From Luteibacter rhizovicinus DSM 16549 (GTDB lineage Bacteria > Pseudomonadota > Gammaproteobacteria > Xanthomonadales > Rhodanobacteraceae), in assembly GCF_001887595.1 (NCBI RefSeq), contig NZ_CP017480.1, positions 1,798,001 through 1,862,000 on the forward strand: 64,000 nucleotides of DNA, given 5' to 3'. Each line of letters opens with the position of its first letter. Position 1 is the first letter of the stretch. The notes under the pieces were generated by a model. It ran no database searches. It was not told the origin of the DNA and saw only the letters and a program-made list of their open reading frames with translations. Positions 9,713 through 18,612 of this stretch are shown here, piece after piece. A program made the position numbers and the translations under genes.

Positions 9713-10611
9713 TGGTCGAAGCCGTTTTCGCCGATCGCTTCCACCAGGTAGGTCACCAGTGAGGCGATGCGCGCGGAGATCGCCGTGTTCCGGTAGTACA
9801 CGGCATTGATCGGCTGACGGAACTCGATCGTGTGCCGGGGCAACACCTGCACCAGTCGCCCCGTCTCGCGATCCTCACGCGTCATGAAATCGGACAGGCA
9901 GACGATGCCGTTTCCTTCCAGCGCCAGCTGACGCAGCGTTTCGCCGCTGGAGGCGCCGATCGTCGGCTTGATATGCACGGGCTGCTTCTTCTCGTCGATC
10001 AGCGGCCAGTCGTTGAGTGTATCGGGTTCGGTGAAACCGAGCAGCGAGTGCTTCGACAGCTCGGCCACCTTGCGAGGTGTGCCGTGTGCTTCCAGGTAAG
10101 CGGGACTGGCAAGGCAGCGGAGGCGACTGCTGCCGATCGGACGCGCGTGGAGCGTGGAATCCTTGAGCCGGCCGATGCGTAGTGCGACATCCGTTCGTCG
10201 TTCGAGCAGATCGATGTAGCCCTCACTGCTGTGCAACTCCAGGTCGACGTCGGGGAAGCGTTCGCGGTAGCCGGCGATCAGGGGGACGACTACGTGCAAC
10301 ATGAAGGGTGATGCGGCGTCGACGCGAAGGCGACCGGCGGGCCGGCTGCGCCGCGTGGCCATCTGCTCCTCGGCGTTCTCGACGGCGGCGACGATATCGC
10401 GCGCACGTTCGAGGAAGGCTTCGCCTTCGTCCGTCAGTTCGATGCGGCGGGTAGTGCGGCGGAGGAGGGTGGTCTGCAGCTTCTCTTCCAGCCGGCCCAG
10501 CGTGCGGCTCGCCGCGGACACGGTCTGGTCCAGTTGCTGGGCCGCCTTGGTGATCGACCCGGTATCGACGACGGCGATGAAGTTCTGGATTTCGTCGAGG
10601 GTGATGTTCAT
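9709..10611 (-). CDS. LysR family transcriptional regulator
   Basis: 300 residues. Winged HTH at 1-60 (ITLDEIQNFIAVVDTGSITK, then LDQTVSAASRTLGRLEEKL) and a LysR substrate-binding domain from about 90. ATG 10611 begins the conserved domain; the frame continues upstream as a low-complexity repeat (AGSTVEAGST-like) that is only the translation of the 18-bp tandem repeat and REP element, so that extension is not coding. There is no adjacent divergent enzyme gene, so its target is unclear. Confidence 0.9.
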   Translation of the reverse strand: MNITLDEIQNFIAVVDTGSITKAAQQLDQTVSAASRTLGRLEEKLQTTLLRRTTRRIELTDEGEAFLERARDIVAAVENAEEQMATRRSRPAGRLRVDAASPFMLHVVVPLIAGYRERFPDVDLELHSSEGYIDLLERRTDVALRIGRLKDSTLHARPIGSSRLRCLASPAYLEAHGTPRKVAELSKHSLLGFTEPDTLNDWPLIDEKKQPVHIKPTIGASSGETLRQLALEGNGIVCLSDFMTREDRETGRLVQVLPRHTIEFRQPINAVYYRNTAISARIASLVTYLVEAIGENGFDH

Positions 10612-10627
10612 CACCCAAGAGTAAAGC

Positions 10628-10752
10628 ATCGCCGCTGAAGCGGCTCCCACATTAAAGCCGGCTCCCACAGTAGAGCCAGCTTCCACAGTAGAGCCAGCTT
10701 CCACAGTAAAGCCAGCTCTCACTGTGAATGTGGGAGCCGCTTCAGCGGCGAT
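10628..10752. repeat. REP-type inverted pair enclosing 18-bp tandem repeats
   Basis: Two perfect 26-bp arms face each other: ATCGCCGCTGAAGCGGCTCC... at 10628-10653 and its complement at 10727-10752. Each arm contains the short hairpin GCCGCTGAAGCGGC. Between them lie about four 18-bp direct units of the form TAGAGCCAGCTTCCACAG, beginning at 10653, 10671, 10689 and 10707, which look like repeated copies of the arm's outer part. The element is followed by GATAGGGTGCTAGC, the same tail as at the element near 62140. It separates the LysR gene from the lysozyme-inhibitor gene. Confidence 0.85.
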
Positions 10753-10788
10753 AGGGTGCTAGCCCCAGTCCCAAACAGAAACAGCCTC

Positions 10789-11133
10789 TCACCGCGACCG
10801 ACACCCCGCCAGCGTCGGCTTCTCCGGATCCACACGCGCATCGTAAAGATCCGCATTACTCCCCTTCGTCCACCACACGATCGACCCCGCGGCATAACGC
10901 ACGCCATCGGCAGAGAGCGTGTTCACCAGCAACGTCGGTTTGCCGGCAATCGGCATCAGGGCGAAGCTCTGCCCGTTGTCGCCGTTCCAGTAAGTCACGG
11001 TGAATGGCTTGCCGGTAGGGCAGTGATACGTCGCAACGACAGGCGGCCCAAACTTCACCTGCGGCACGATGAACGAGTCCGAGGCGGCACCTGTCGCGAC
11101 GAGCAGGAAGGCGGCGGACAAGAAGGCTTTCAT
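10789..11133 (-). CDS. MliC/PliC-like C-type lysozyme inhibitor
   Basis: 114 residues. The mature part matches the MliC family: YHCPTGKPFTVTYWNGDNGQ, then PTLLVNTLSADGVRYAAGSIVWWTKG and a final Cys near the C-terminus that would pair with the first Cys. The N-terminus is an ordinary signal peptide (MKAFLSAAFLLVATGAA) without a lipobox Cys, so the product is probably soluble periplasmic rather than the outer-membrane lipoprotein form. It protects peptidoglycan against host or competitor lysozyme. Its ATG overlaps the stop of the upstream membrane protein gene (ATGA), so the two are translationally coupled. Confidence 0.88.
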   Translation of the reverse strand: MKAFLSAAFLLVATGAASDSFIVPQVKFGPPVVATYHCPTGKPFTVTYWNGDNGQSFALMPIAGKPTLLVNTLSADGVRYAAGSIVWWTKGSNADLYDARVDPEKPTLAGCRSR

Positions 11134-11897
11134 GGCAGGGCGAGTTCCGTGGCAGCCTGGAGCAGCGGTTCGCCGGACACGCGCAGTACGCCGGTATAGG
11201 GCGCCTCCAGTTCCATGACCAGGAAGATCGAGCCGGAAAACGCCAGCGCGGCACAGAACAGCACGAGGCGAACGGACGCGTTGTGCATGGCGAACGTGCC
11301 CATGCCGATGAAGATCAGCACGATCCACGCCGTGACCACGATAAGAAGAAACGTGGGCTCCGACGATCGCTCGTGCTCGGACGTCAGGATGCGTTCCTTG
11401 CCGAGATCGGCGGTGATGTCGAGCGCGCGCCGTTGGAACCACCACTTGGCATCCGTATCCGGTTGCAGGGTGAGGATCGAGGTCTGCAACTGGGTGATCA
11501 AGCTCAAGCTCGTATGCGGCAGGCGGAACACCACCTTTTCCATCTCCCCACTCGGGGAGACACGCTCCGTGGCATGGGCGAGAAAGGCGCGGACGTCCGT
11601 ACGGATCTGCGCCGTCTCCGGGCCGTAGCCGGAAAGCGCGCGATCGAGAAGGAGGATCGACGTGGAGACGCCGACGATGTCGTCATTAGCGCGATCGAAG
11701 GTCGCCCGCGCCGAGGTGACCGTGAAGCCCAGCACCAGGGCGGCCAGCGTGGCCATCATGCTGATGCCGAATTGCGCCGCCTTCTGCGCCTCGTAAACGA
11801 GGTGATCCTCCGGCATGTGCCGGGCTATCCAGCCACCCAGGTACAGGCTGCCGCAGGCAAGCAGGAGCACGACCAGCGAAACGACGATCGCATACAT
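11130..11897 (-). CDS. DUF4239-like membrane protein
   Basis: 255 residues with four hydrophobic segments: about 2-20, 40-60 (FGISMMATLAALVLGFTVTSAR), 190-207 (FLLIVVTAWIVLIFIGMGTF) and 213-233. The layout of two N-terminal and two C-terminal membrane segments around a helical soluble middle is that of the DUF4239/bestrophin-like proteins, whose function is unknown. ATG 11897 has GGGGAG eight nt upstream and is preferred to the frame start at 11939. It overlaps the lysozyme inhibitor gene by 4 nt. Confidence 0.75.
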   Translation of the reverse strand: MYAIVVSLVVLLLACGSLYLGGWIARHMPEDHLVYEAQKAAQFGISMMATLAALVLGFTVTSARATFDRANDDIVGVSTSILLLDRALSGYGPETAQIRTDVRAFLAHATERVSPSGEMEKVVFRLPHTSLSLITQLQTSILTLQPDTDAKWWFQRRALDITADLGKERILTSEHERSSEPTFLLIVVTAWIVLIFIGMGTFAMHNASVRLVLFCAALAFSGSIFLVMELEAPYTGVLRVSGEPLLQAATELALP

Positions 11898-12011
11898 CGG
11901 TGGTGCTCCCCATTGAGGCGTCGACGGATCGCCATGCACCTCATGGTGGCCGCCGGCTCTCCGGATGCCTTTCCGAATCCCACGGCTTTTTCCGAAACGA
12001 AAGGCGGCTCG

Positions 12012-12470
12012 TCAGGACGCGGCGGCCGCTGCCTGTTGTTCCACGTGTTCCGGGGCAGAGCGCACGCTGAGGGTGTACCAGTGCTCCTTGCCCTTGGCGT
12101 CGTGATACTTGCGTAGCACGGGCTCGAGGTCGTTCTCCTCGCACCAGGTGACGAAGGGTTTCCACGCCGCGTTGTACGGATGCGCGGGATTGCGGATGTC
12201 GTAGTCCGGTGCCCAGCGGAAGGTCTGCAGGATCAACGCGACCGTGGTGTTCTGGCCGGCGCCCAACTGCACCGGCGTCACCTCGGCACCGGCGAGGATA
12301 CGCGTGGTGAACTGCGTCTTCGCCATGTCGAGGAATTCCTGCACGAGGCGCAGGTCCTTTTCGGCACACGGTCCTTGCAGGTTGGCCTGTTGCTCGAGGT
12401 CGCGCAGGCAGTCGGCCTTGGCGCATCTCTCGGTGATTCGAAGCATCGCACCCAACGTCGTTGCAGCCAT
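12012..12470 (-). CDS. Hypothetical protein
   Basis: 152-residue soluble protein that I do not recognise. It carries four Cys in the first half (residues about 16, 21, 35) and one near 110 (VTWCEENDLEPVL), a central segment rich in Thr/Gln, a WYTLSVR strand, and an Ala-rich tail. No signal peptide or membrane segment is visible. A CAGGAGA site lies before the ATG. It stands between the DUF4239-like gene and the efflux operon, all on the minus strand with 70-115 nt gaps. Confidence 0.7.
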   Translation of the reverse strand: MAATTLGAMLRITERCAKADCLRDLEQQANLQGPCAEKDLRLVQEFLDMAKTQFTTRILAGAEVTPVQLGAGQNTTVALILQTFRWAPDYDIRNPAHPYNAAWKPFVTWCEENDLEPVLRKYHDAKGKEHWYTLSVRSAPEHVEQQAAAAAS

Positions 12471-12544
12471 GGTGGCGGTCTCCTGAGGCGGATGCGCTGA
12501 TTATAGGACGGACATCATCGGAGTGAATGGCATGCCGCGCCGCA

Positions 12545-14020
12545 TCAATCGGTCGCGGGCGATGCGTTTGCCGGGTCCTCACCCCAGCCGCCACCCAGGG
12601 CGCGAATCAGGTTGACGGTCGAGGTGGCCTGGATGCCACGCAAGCGCACCGCGGTCAGGCGCGCCTGGAGCACGACGCGCTCCGTATCGATGACGTTGAG
12701 ATAGGCCACGGAGCCATCCTCGTACTGAACCTTCGACAGCTCGGCGGCGCGCGATGAAGCGGCCACCTCATCGCCCTGCACGCGTGTCTGGTTCTCGAGA
12801 ATGCGCAGGTTGGCCAGGTTGTCTTCGACTTCCTGGAACGCCACGAGGACTTGCTGGCGATACTTCGCCACGTTCTCTTCGTAGCGTGCCTTGGCGTTGG
12901 CCAGGTTGCCCTTGCGCACGCCGCCGTCGAAGATCGGCAGGGTCGCCGCCGTGCCGACCAGCGGGCCGAGCAGGAAGCTGCGACTCGACCACTTGAACAG
13001 ATCGCTGAACGCGGACGACTCGTAGCCACCGGTGCCGGTGAGCACGATCGACGGAAAGTACGCCGCGCGAGCGATGCCGATGCGCGCGTTCTCGGCCGCC
13101 ATCGCCCGTTCGGCGGCGGCGATGTCGGGCCGGCGTTCCAACAGCGAGGAAGGCATGCCCGGCGGAATATGGATCACCACCGGGTCGAGCGGGCGGGGTG
13201 CCACCGAGAACTCCGACGGCGCCTTGCCCAACAGGACGGCCAGGGCATGTTCGGAGGCGGCACGCTGACGCTCCACGGTCATCGCATCCGACGTGGCCGA
13301 GGCCAGCTCCGCCTTAGCCTGGGCCAGTTCGAGATCGCTCACTTCGCCGGCGTCCGCGCGGTGTTGTACGAAGGTCAGGGCTTCGGTGCGCAGCTCGACG
13401 GCGCGGTGGTAGACGGCGAGTTCCGCGTCGAGCTCGCGAAGGTTGAAATAGTTCTGCGCCACATCGGCCTGCAAGGCCAGTTGCACCGAGCGGAACAAGG
13501 CTTCGCTTTGCTGCGTATCCGCATGGGCGGCGTGGACCGACGATGCGACACGGCCGAACAGGTCCACCTCGTAAGAGATATTCGCCTGCGCCCGCCACAC
13601 CGTCTGCGCCTCTGGGCGGGGACCTCCGGCTGGCACGCCGAGCGAGTCGGGGGAATTCTGCTGGCGCGACGGACCGAAACCGGCGGAGAGATTCGGGAAG
13701 CGCGCGGCGCCAGTGACGCCCTCGATCGCACGCGCTTCCTGCACGCGCGCCGCGGCCGCGGCGAGGTTCTGGTTGGCGGCCAACGCCTGGTTTTCCAGGT
13801 CATCCAGCTGGCTGTCCTTGAACACCTTCCACCATTCCCCGCGCGCCGCATCCTCAGCGGGCACGGCAGTCTGCCAGGTCCCTGCTTCGGCGGGACTCAG
13901 GGTTTCCTTGAACGCGGGCGATTCCGCGGCGGGCGGCACGTTGTACTTCGGGGCTAGCGAGCACCCGCTCACACCGACGACCAACAAGCCACAGTAAATC
14001 CACCCTGGCATGGTTTTCAT
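12545..14020 (-). CDS. RND efflux outer-membrane factor (OprM/NodT family lipoprotein)
   Basis: 491 residues. A lipoprotein signal with lipobox VSGC at residues 17-20 anchors the protein in the outer membrane. The two-fold repeated coiled-coil barrel of the TolC/OprM family is recognisable: LAANQNLAAAAARVQEARA in the first half, and RPDIAAAERAMAAENARIGIARAAYFPSI at the start of the second. It forms the outer-membrane channel of the tripartite pump encoded immediately upstream; its ATG overlaps the pump gene stop by 4 nt. The C-terminus is full length. Confidence 0.95.
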   Translation of the reverse strand: MKTMPGWIYCGLLVVGVSGCSLAPKYNVPPAAESPAFKETLSPAEAGTWQTAVPAEDAARGEWWKVFKDSQLDDLENQALAANQNLAAAAARVQEARAIEGVTGAARFPNLSAGFGPSRQQNSPDSLGVPAGGPRPEAQTVWRAQANISYEVDLFGRVASSVHAAHADTQQSEALFRSVQLALQADVAQNYFNLRELDAELAVYHRAVELRTEALTFVQHRADAGEVSDLELAQAKAELASATSDAMTVERQRAASEHALAVLLGKAPSEFSVAPRPLDPVVIHIPPGMPSSLLERRPDIAAAERAMAAENARIGIARAAYFPSIVLTGTGGYESSAFSDLFKWSSRSFLLGPLVGTAATLPIFDGGVRKGNLANAKARYEENVAKYRQQVLVAFQEVEDNLANLRILENQTRVQGDEVAASSRAAELSKVQYEDGSVAYLNVIDTERVVLQARLTAVRLRGIQATSTVNLIRALGGGWGEDPANASPATD

Positions 14021-17000
14021 GTCGGACTCCCCGGACCGGCGTCTTCGATGCCGATGACACGCCCGTTCTTGCCGTGCTTGTCTTCGAGACGATGACCACC
14101 GGAGAGATGGCGCAGGATCACGTAGAACACCGGCGTCAGCATCAGGCCGAACAAGGTCACGCCGAGCATGCCGAAGAACACGGCGATGCCCATGGCATGC
14201 CGCATCTCCGAGCCCGCACCCGACGACAGCACCAGCGGCAGCACGCCCATGATGAAAGCGATCGATGTCATCAGGATCGGGCGTAGACGCAGGCGGCTCG
14301 CCTCGATGGCGGCGTCGATGATCGAGCGGCCCTGTATCTCCAGTTCTCGGGCGAACTCCACGATCAGGATCGCGTTCTTCGACGCCAGGCCGACCAGCAC
14401 CATCAGGCCCACCTGGGTGAAGATGTTGTTGTCACCGCGATCCAGCCACACGCCGATCAGCGCGCAGAGCAGGCTCATGGGCACGATCAGGATCACCGCC
14501 AGCGGTAACGTCAGACTCTCGTAGAGCGCGGCCAGCGTGAGGTAAACCAGCAACAGGCTCACCGGGAAAACCACCAGTGACGCGTTGCCGGCGATGATTT
14601 GCTGGTAGGTGAGATCCGTCCACTCGAGCTTGAACCCACGCGGCAGCGTCTCGGCGGCGACGCGCTCGACGGCGGCCTGGGCCTGACCCGACGAGAATCC
14701 CGGAGCAGGGCCGCCATTGATATCGGCGGCCGTGTAGCCGTTGTAGCGCACCACCGACTCGGGGCCGAAGGTGGTCGAGACTTTCACCAGCGACGCCAAC
14801 GGAATCATCTGGCCATCCGCGTTGCGTGTCTTCAACAGGCCGATGTCGTCGGGATGGGCACGGAACGGCGCATCGGCCTGAACTCGCACCTGGAACACAC
14901 GACCGAAGCGGTTGAAGTCGTTGACGTACTGCGAGCCGAGGAAGACCTGCATGGTGTTGAAGACGTCGGTCACTGCGACGCCGAGTTGCTTGGCGTTATC
15001 GCGATCCAGGTCCACCTTCAGCTGCGGCACGTCGATCTGGTAGTTGGTGAAGGTGGGCCCAAGCTCCGGCGCCTTCGCCGCCTTGGCGAGGAAGGCCTTC
15101 ACGGCATCGTTGAGCGCGGTATATCCCTGCGCGCCACGATCCTCGATCTGGAACTTGAAACCACCCAGGGTGCCGAGACCGAGCACGGGCGGTGGCGGGA
15201 AGACCGCGATATATGCGCCCTTGATCGCGGCGTACTTCTGGTTCAAGGCCATCGCGATCGCGCCCGCGGACTCACCTGCACCGTGGCGATCGGCGAACGG
15301 CTTCAGGGCGAGAAACATCACCACCGAGCTGGACGAGTTAACGAAGCCGTTGATCGACAAGCCGGGATGCTGGACCGCGTGGTCTACGCCGGGCTGCTTC
15401 ATGCCGATCTCACCCATCTGGCGGGTGATCGCTTCGGAACGATCCAGCGAGGCACCGTTGGGCAACTGCGCGATGGCGATGACGTATTCCTTGTCCTGTG
15501 CCGGCACGAACCCCCCGGGCACGATGCGGCCCATCAACACAGCGCCACCGAGCAGCACCACGTAAAGAATGAGCATGCTGCCCTTGTGTGCGATGACCCG
15601 GGTCACCCCGTGACCGTATCCCTCCGACGCGCGATGGAAGCCCTTGTTGAACACGCGGAAGAAGCCACCCAGTCCGCGATCCATCACGCGGGCCAGCCAG
15701 TCCTTCGGTTCGTCGTGGCCCTTCAGCAGCAAGGCCGCGAGTGCTGGCGAAAGCGTCAGCGAATTGAATGCCGAGATCACCGTCGAGATCGCGATGGTCA
15801 TGGCGAATTGCTTGTAGAACTGGCCGGTGAGGCCGGACATGAAAGCCAGCGGCACGAACACGGCGACCAGCGTGAGTGCGATCGCGATGATCGGCCCACT
15901 CACCTCGCTCATGGCCTGGTAGGTCGCCTCGCGCGCCGACAAGCCGGACTCGATGTTTCGTTCGACGTTCTCCACCACCACGATCGCATCGTCGACCACG
16001 ATGCCGATGGCCAGCACCATGCCGAACAGGGACAAGGCGTTGATCGAGTAACCCAGTAACAACAACAACGAGAACGTACCAATGATCGAGACCGGGACGG
16101 CAAGCAAGGGAATGAGCGAGGCACGCCAGGTCTGCAGGAACAGGATCACCACCAGCACGACGAGGCAGATCGCCTCGATCAGGGTATGGATCACCGCCTC
16201 GATACTGGAGCGAACGAAGGTGGTCGGGTCGTAGACGATGCTGTATTCGACGCCCGGCGGCATGTCCTTCTGCAAGTCCTTCATCGCCGCGCGCACGTCT
16301 TCGGACAACTGTAGCGAGTTCGCGCCGGGCAGCTGGAAGATCCACATCGCCACGGCCTGCTTATTGTCGAGCAGGGCACGCGAGCCGAATTCGGCCGCGC
16401 CGAGCTCCACGCGCGCCACGTCGCGAATGTGAGTCAGTGCGCCGTTGGCGCTCTTGAGCACGATGTCGCCGAACTCCTGCTCGGTCTGCAGCCGTCCCTT
16501 GGCGTTGATGCTCAGCTGCAGGGGCACGGCACCGACCATGGGCGACCCACCGATGACGCCGGCGGCGACCTGCACGTTCTGCTCCCGTATCGCGGCGACG
16601 ACATCGGAGGCGGTGAGACTTCGTTCGGCCAGCTTCTTCGGGTCCAGCCAGATGCGCATCGCGTAGTCGCCCGAGCCTTTGAGCACCACCTGGCCGATAC
16701 CGCTCAGGCGTTCCAGACGCTCCTTCACGTTGATCAGGGCGTAGTTGCGCAGGTAGGTCTGGTCGTAGCGCGCATCGGGCGAGATCAGGTGCACCACGAG
16801 GGTCAGCGTGGGTGAGGACTTGATCGTCGTGACGCCGAGTAGCTGCACATCCGGCGGCAGGCGCGGGAGGGCCTGCGACACGCGGTTCTGCACCAGCTGC
16901 TGGGCCTTGTCCGGATCGATGCCGAGGCGGAAGGTGACCGTCAGCGCCATGTTGCCGTCGCTGCTGGCCTGGGACTGCATGTACAGCATGCCTTCCACGC

Positions 17001-17217
17001 CGTTGATCTGTTCTTCCAGCGGCGCGGCGACGGTATCGGCGATGACCTTGGGGTTGGCGCCCGGGTACGACGCGTAGACGACGACTGACGGCGGCACCAC
17101 TTCCGGGTACTCGGAAATGGGCAGCTGGAACATGGCGATCACGCCGGCCAGGAGGATCAGCGTCGATAGCACCCCGGCAAAGATGGGCCGGTCGATGAAG
17201 AAGCGGGAGATATTCAT
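14017..17217 (-). CDS. RND multidrug efflux pump, HAE1 (AcrB/MexB) family
   Basis: 1066 residues, the normal length for a hydrophobe/amphiphile RND pump with 12 membrane helices and two large periplasmic loops. The N-terminus NISRFFIDRPIFAGVLSTLI is typical. The proton-relay Asp pair sits in GIVVDDAIVVVENV (helix 4), and the matching Lys in GLASKNAILIVEFA (helix 10). The start overlaps the adaptor gene's stop by one base (TGATG). Together with the adaptor and outer-membrane factor this forms a self-contained drug efflux operon; no local TetR or two-component regulator is adjacent. Confidence 0.97.
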   Translation of the reverse strand: MNISRFFIDRPIFAGVLSTLILLAGVIAMFQLPISEYPEVVPPSVVVYASYPGANPKVIADTVAAPLEEQINGVEGMLYMQSQASSDGNMALTVTFRLGIDPDKAQQLVQNRVSQALPRLPPDVQLLGVTTIKSSPTLTLVVHLISPDARYDQTYLRNYALINVKERLERLSGIGQVVLKGSGDYAMRIWLDPKKLAERSLTASDVVAAIREQNVQVAAGVIGGSPMVGAVPLQLSINAKGRLQTEQEFGDIVLKSANGALTHIRDVARVELGAAEFGSRALLDNKQAVAMWIFQLPGANSLQLSEDVRAAMKDLQKDMPPGVEYSIVYDPTTFVRSSIEAVIHTLIEAICLVVLVVILFLQTWRASLIPLLAVPVSIIGTFSLLLLLGYSINALSLFGMVLAIGIVVDDAIVVVENVERNIESGLSAREATYQAMSEVSGPIIAIALTLVAVFVPLAFMSGLTGQFYKQFAMTIAISTVISAFNSLTLSPALAALLLKGHDEPKDWLARVMDRGLGGFFRVFNKGFHRASEGYGHGVTRVIAHKGSMLILYVVLLGGAVLMGRIVPGGFVPAQDKEYVIAIAQLPNGASLDRSEAITRQMGEIGMKQPGVDHAVQHPGLSINGFVNSSSSVVMFLALKPFADRHGAGESAGAIAMALNQKYAAIKGAYIAVFPPPPVLGLGTLGGFKFQIEDRGAQGYTALNDAVKAFLAKAAKAPELGPTFTNYQIDVPQLKVDLDRDNAKQLGVAVTDVFNTMQVFLGSQYVNDFNRFGRVFQVRVQADAPFRAHPDDIGLLKTRNADGQMIPLASLVKVSTTFGPESVVRYNGYTAADINGGPAPGFSSGQAQAAVERVAAETLPRGFKLEWTDLTYQQIIAGNASLVVFPVSLLLVYLTLAALYESLTLPLAVILIVPMSLLCALIGVWLDRGDNNIFTQVGLMVLVGLASKNAILIVEFARELEIQGRSIIDAAIEASRLRLRPILMTSIAFIMGVLPLVLSSGAGSEMRHAMGIAVFFGMLGVTLFGLMLTPVFYVILRHLSGGHRLEDKHGKNGRVIGIEDAGPGSPT

Positions 17218-18347
17218 CAGGGGCTACTCGCCACGGTGTCCTCGCCGGCCATCGGGACGACCTTGGCGTGTACCGGGTCACCCGGATGCACGCGCTGGAG
17301 GCCGTTCACCACGATGCGCTCGCCGGGCTTGAGCCCGGAGTCCACGACGCGCAGGCCATCGACCATCAGCCCGGGGAATATCTCGCGGTACTGCGCATGG
17401 TCCTTGTCGTCGAGCACCAGGACGTACTTCTTCGCCTGGTCCGTGGATATCGCCCGGTCGTCTATCAGGATGGCCGGATGCGCCGAGCCGCCGCCGACCG
17501 CGACGCGGGCGAACATGCCGGGCAGCAGTACGCCGTCGGCGTTGTCGAAGGAGGCACGCACGCGAATCGTGCCGGTGGTGCTGTTGAGCTGGTTGTCGAC
17601 CGAGGCGATCTTGCCGGTACGCGAGAAGCCGGTCTCGTTGGCCAGGCCGAGTCGCACGGCGACGTCGTGGTCCGCGGCCTGGCTCAGGTATTTGAGGTAG
17701 GTCTGCTCGTCCACGTCGAAGCCGGCGTAGATCGGATTCATCGAGACGAGGGTGGTCAGTGCCGGTGAACTGAAGCCGGCCGCGACGATATTGCCGACGG
17801 TCTGTTCGGCGCGCGACATGCGTCCATCGACCGGTGCGACGATCTTCGTGTAACCGAGGTTGACCCTGGCGTCCTCGAGCGCGGCCTCGGCCGCCTTCAC
17901 GTCCGCCGTCGCCACCAGGGCGGCGTTCGAACGGTCGTCGAAGTCGCGCCGGGAGATCGCATTGCCCTGCAGGAGTTTCTGCGCGCGCTGGGAATCCGCC
18001 GAGGTGAACTTCTCATGGGCGTGCGCGGCGGCGAGCTGCGCGGCGGCGCGGTCCACGGCGGCGGTGTAGGTGCGCGGGTCGATCAGGAAGAGCGGCTCGC
18101 CCTTCTTCACCATCTGGCCGTCCTTGAAATAGACGGCCATGATCGTGCCGGGCACCTGGGCGCGAATGTCCACGTGATCGATCGCCTGGAGGCGGCCGGA
18201 GTAGCTCTGCCAGTCGGTGACCGGCTTGTAGACCACCGTGGCCACGTCGACCTCGGCCGGGCCCGCCGCGGGCGCGGCACCGTGTCCGCTGCAGGCGGCC
18301 AGGACCAGGGCGCAGGCCACCGGATAGATGAGTCGTATGCCAGGCAT
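17217..18347 (-). CDS. RND efflux periplasmic adaptor (HlyD/AcrA family)
   Basis: 376 residues. A lipoprotein signal peptide ends in VLAAC, followed by the paired lipoyl halves (ITWRA-like VDIRAQVPGTIMAVYFKDGQMVKKGEPLFLID and VNLGYTKIVAPVDGRMSR), a helical hairpin between them, and a beta-barrel domain with TGTIRVRASFDNADGVLLPGMFARV. ATG 18347 has GGGGAAAAGCAAC; the frame is open 60 codons further but without homology. It is the first gene of the adaptor-pump-channel operon. The promoter should lie in the 265 bp before the divergent TIR gene. Confidence 0.95.
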   Translation of the reverse strand: MPGIRLIYPVACALVLAACSGHGAAPAAGPAEVDVATVVYKPVTDWQSYSGRLQAIDHVDIRAQVPGTIMAVYFKDGQMVKKGEPLFLIDPRTYTAAVDRAAAQLAAAHAHEKFTSADSQRAQKLLQGNAISRRDFDDRSNAALVATADVKAAEAALEDARVNLGYTKIVAPVDGRMSRAEQTVGNIVAAGFSSPALTTLVSMNPIYAGFDVDEQTYLKYLSQAADHDVAVRLGLANETGFSRTGKIASVDNQLNSTTGTIRVRASFDNADGVLLPGMFARVAVGGGSAHPAILIDDRAISTDQAKKYVLVLDDKDHAQYREIFPGLMVDGLRVVDSGLKPGERIVVNGLQRVHPGDPVHAKVVPMAGEDTVASSP

Positions 18348-18612
18348 GTTGCTTTTCCCCACTGCGGGCCGTGGCGAGGATGCAACGGCAGCCTGAGTGT
18401 CAGATGCGGACAGGGGGCCGGATAGCAGGGTTTGGTGGGCTTTTGGCGGATGGTGCTGCGTGAAGACCGGGGGCAAAGCGGCCAGGGTCGCCCTGTGCAA
18501 ATAACGTGAAAACGTGCGCTGCGTCACATTTCGGTGCTAGCGTGTGCCTTCGGGCCGCTGGGGCAGGCGGGTCACGACCTGCGGGGTATGACGCGTGTCG
18601 ACCGAAGGTTTC
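18348..18612. other. Divergent intergenic region, efflux operon / TIR gene
   Basis: About 265 bp without a credible gene. It must hold the promoters of the efflux operon (leftward) and of the TIR gene (rightward). I see no convincing -35/-10 pair, palindromic operator or terminator by eye. Confidence 0.5.

Noticed and set aside
10653..10724. Possible CRISPR array from short tandem repeats
   Set aside because: Units of 18 bp abut without spacers and are derived from the REP arm; no cas genes nearby.
12851..13957. Large + strand frame antisense to the efflux outer-membrane gene
   Set aside because: High-GC shadow of a well-supported gene; composition is Arg/Gly/His-rich with no motif.
14599..16059. 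486-codon + strand frame antisense to the RND pump
   Set aside because: Shadow frame in the middle of a clear AcrB-type gene.
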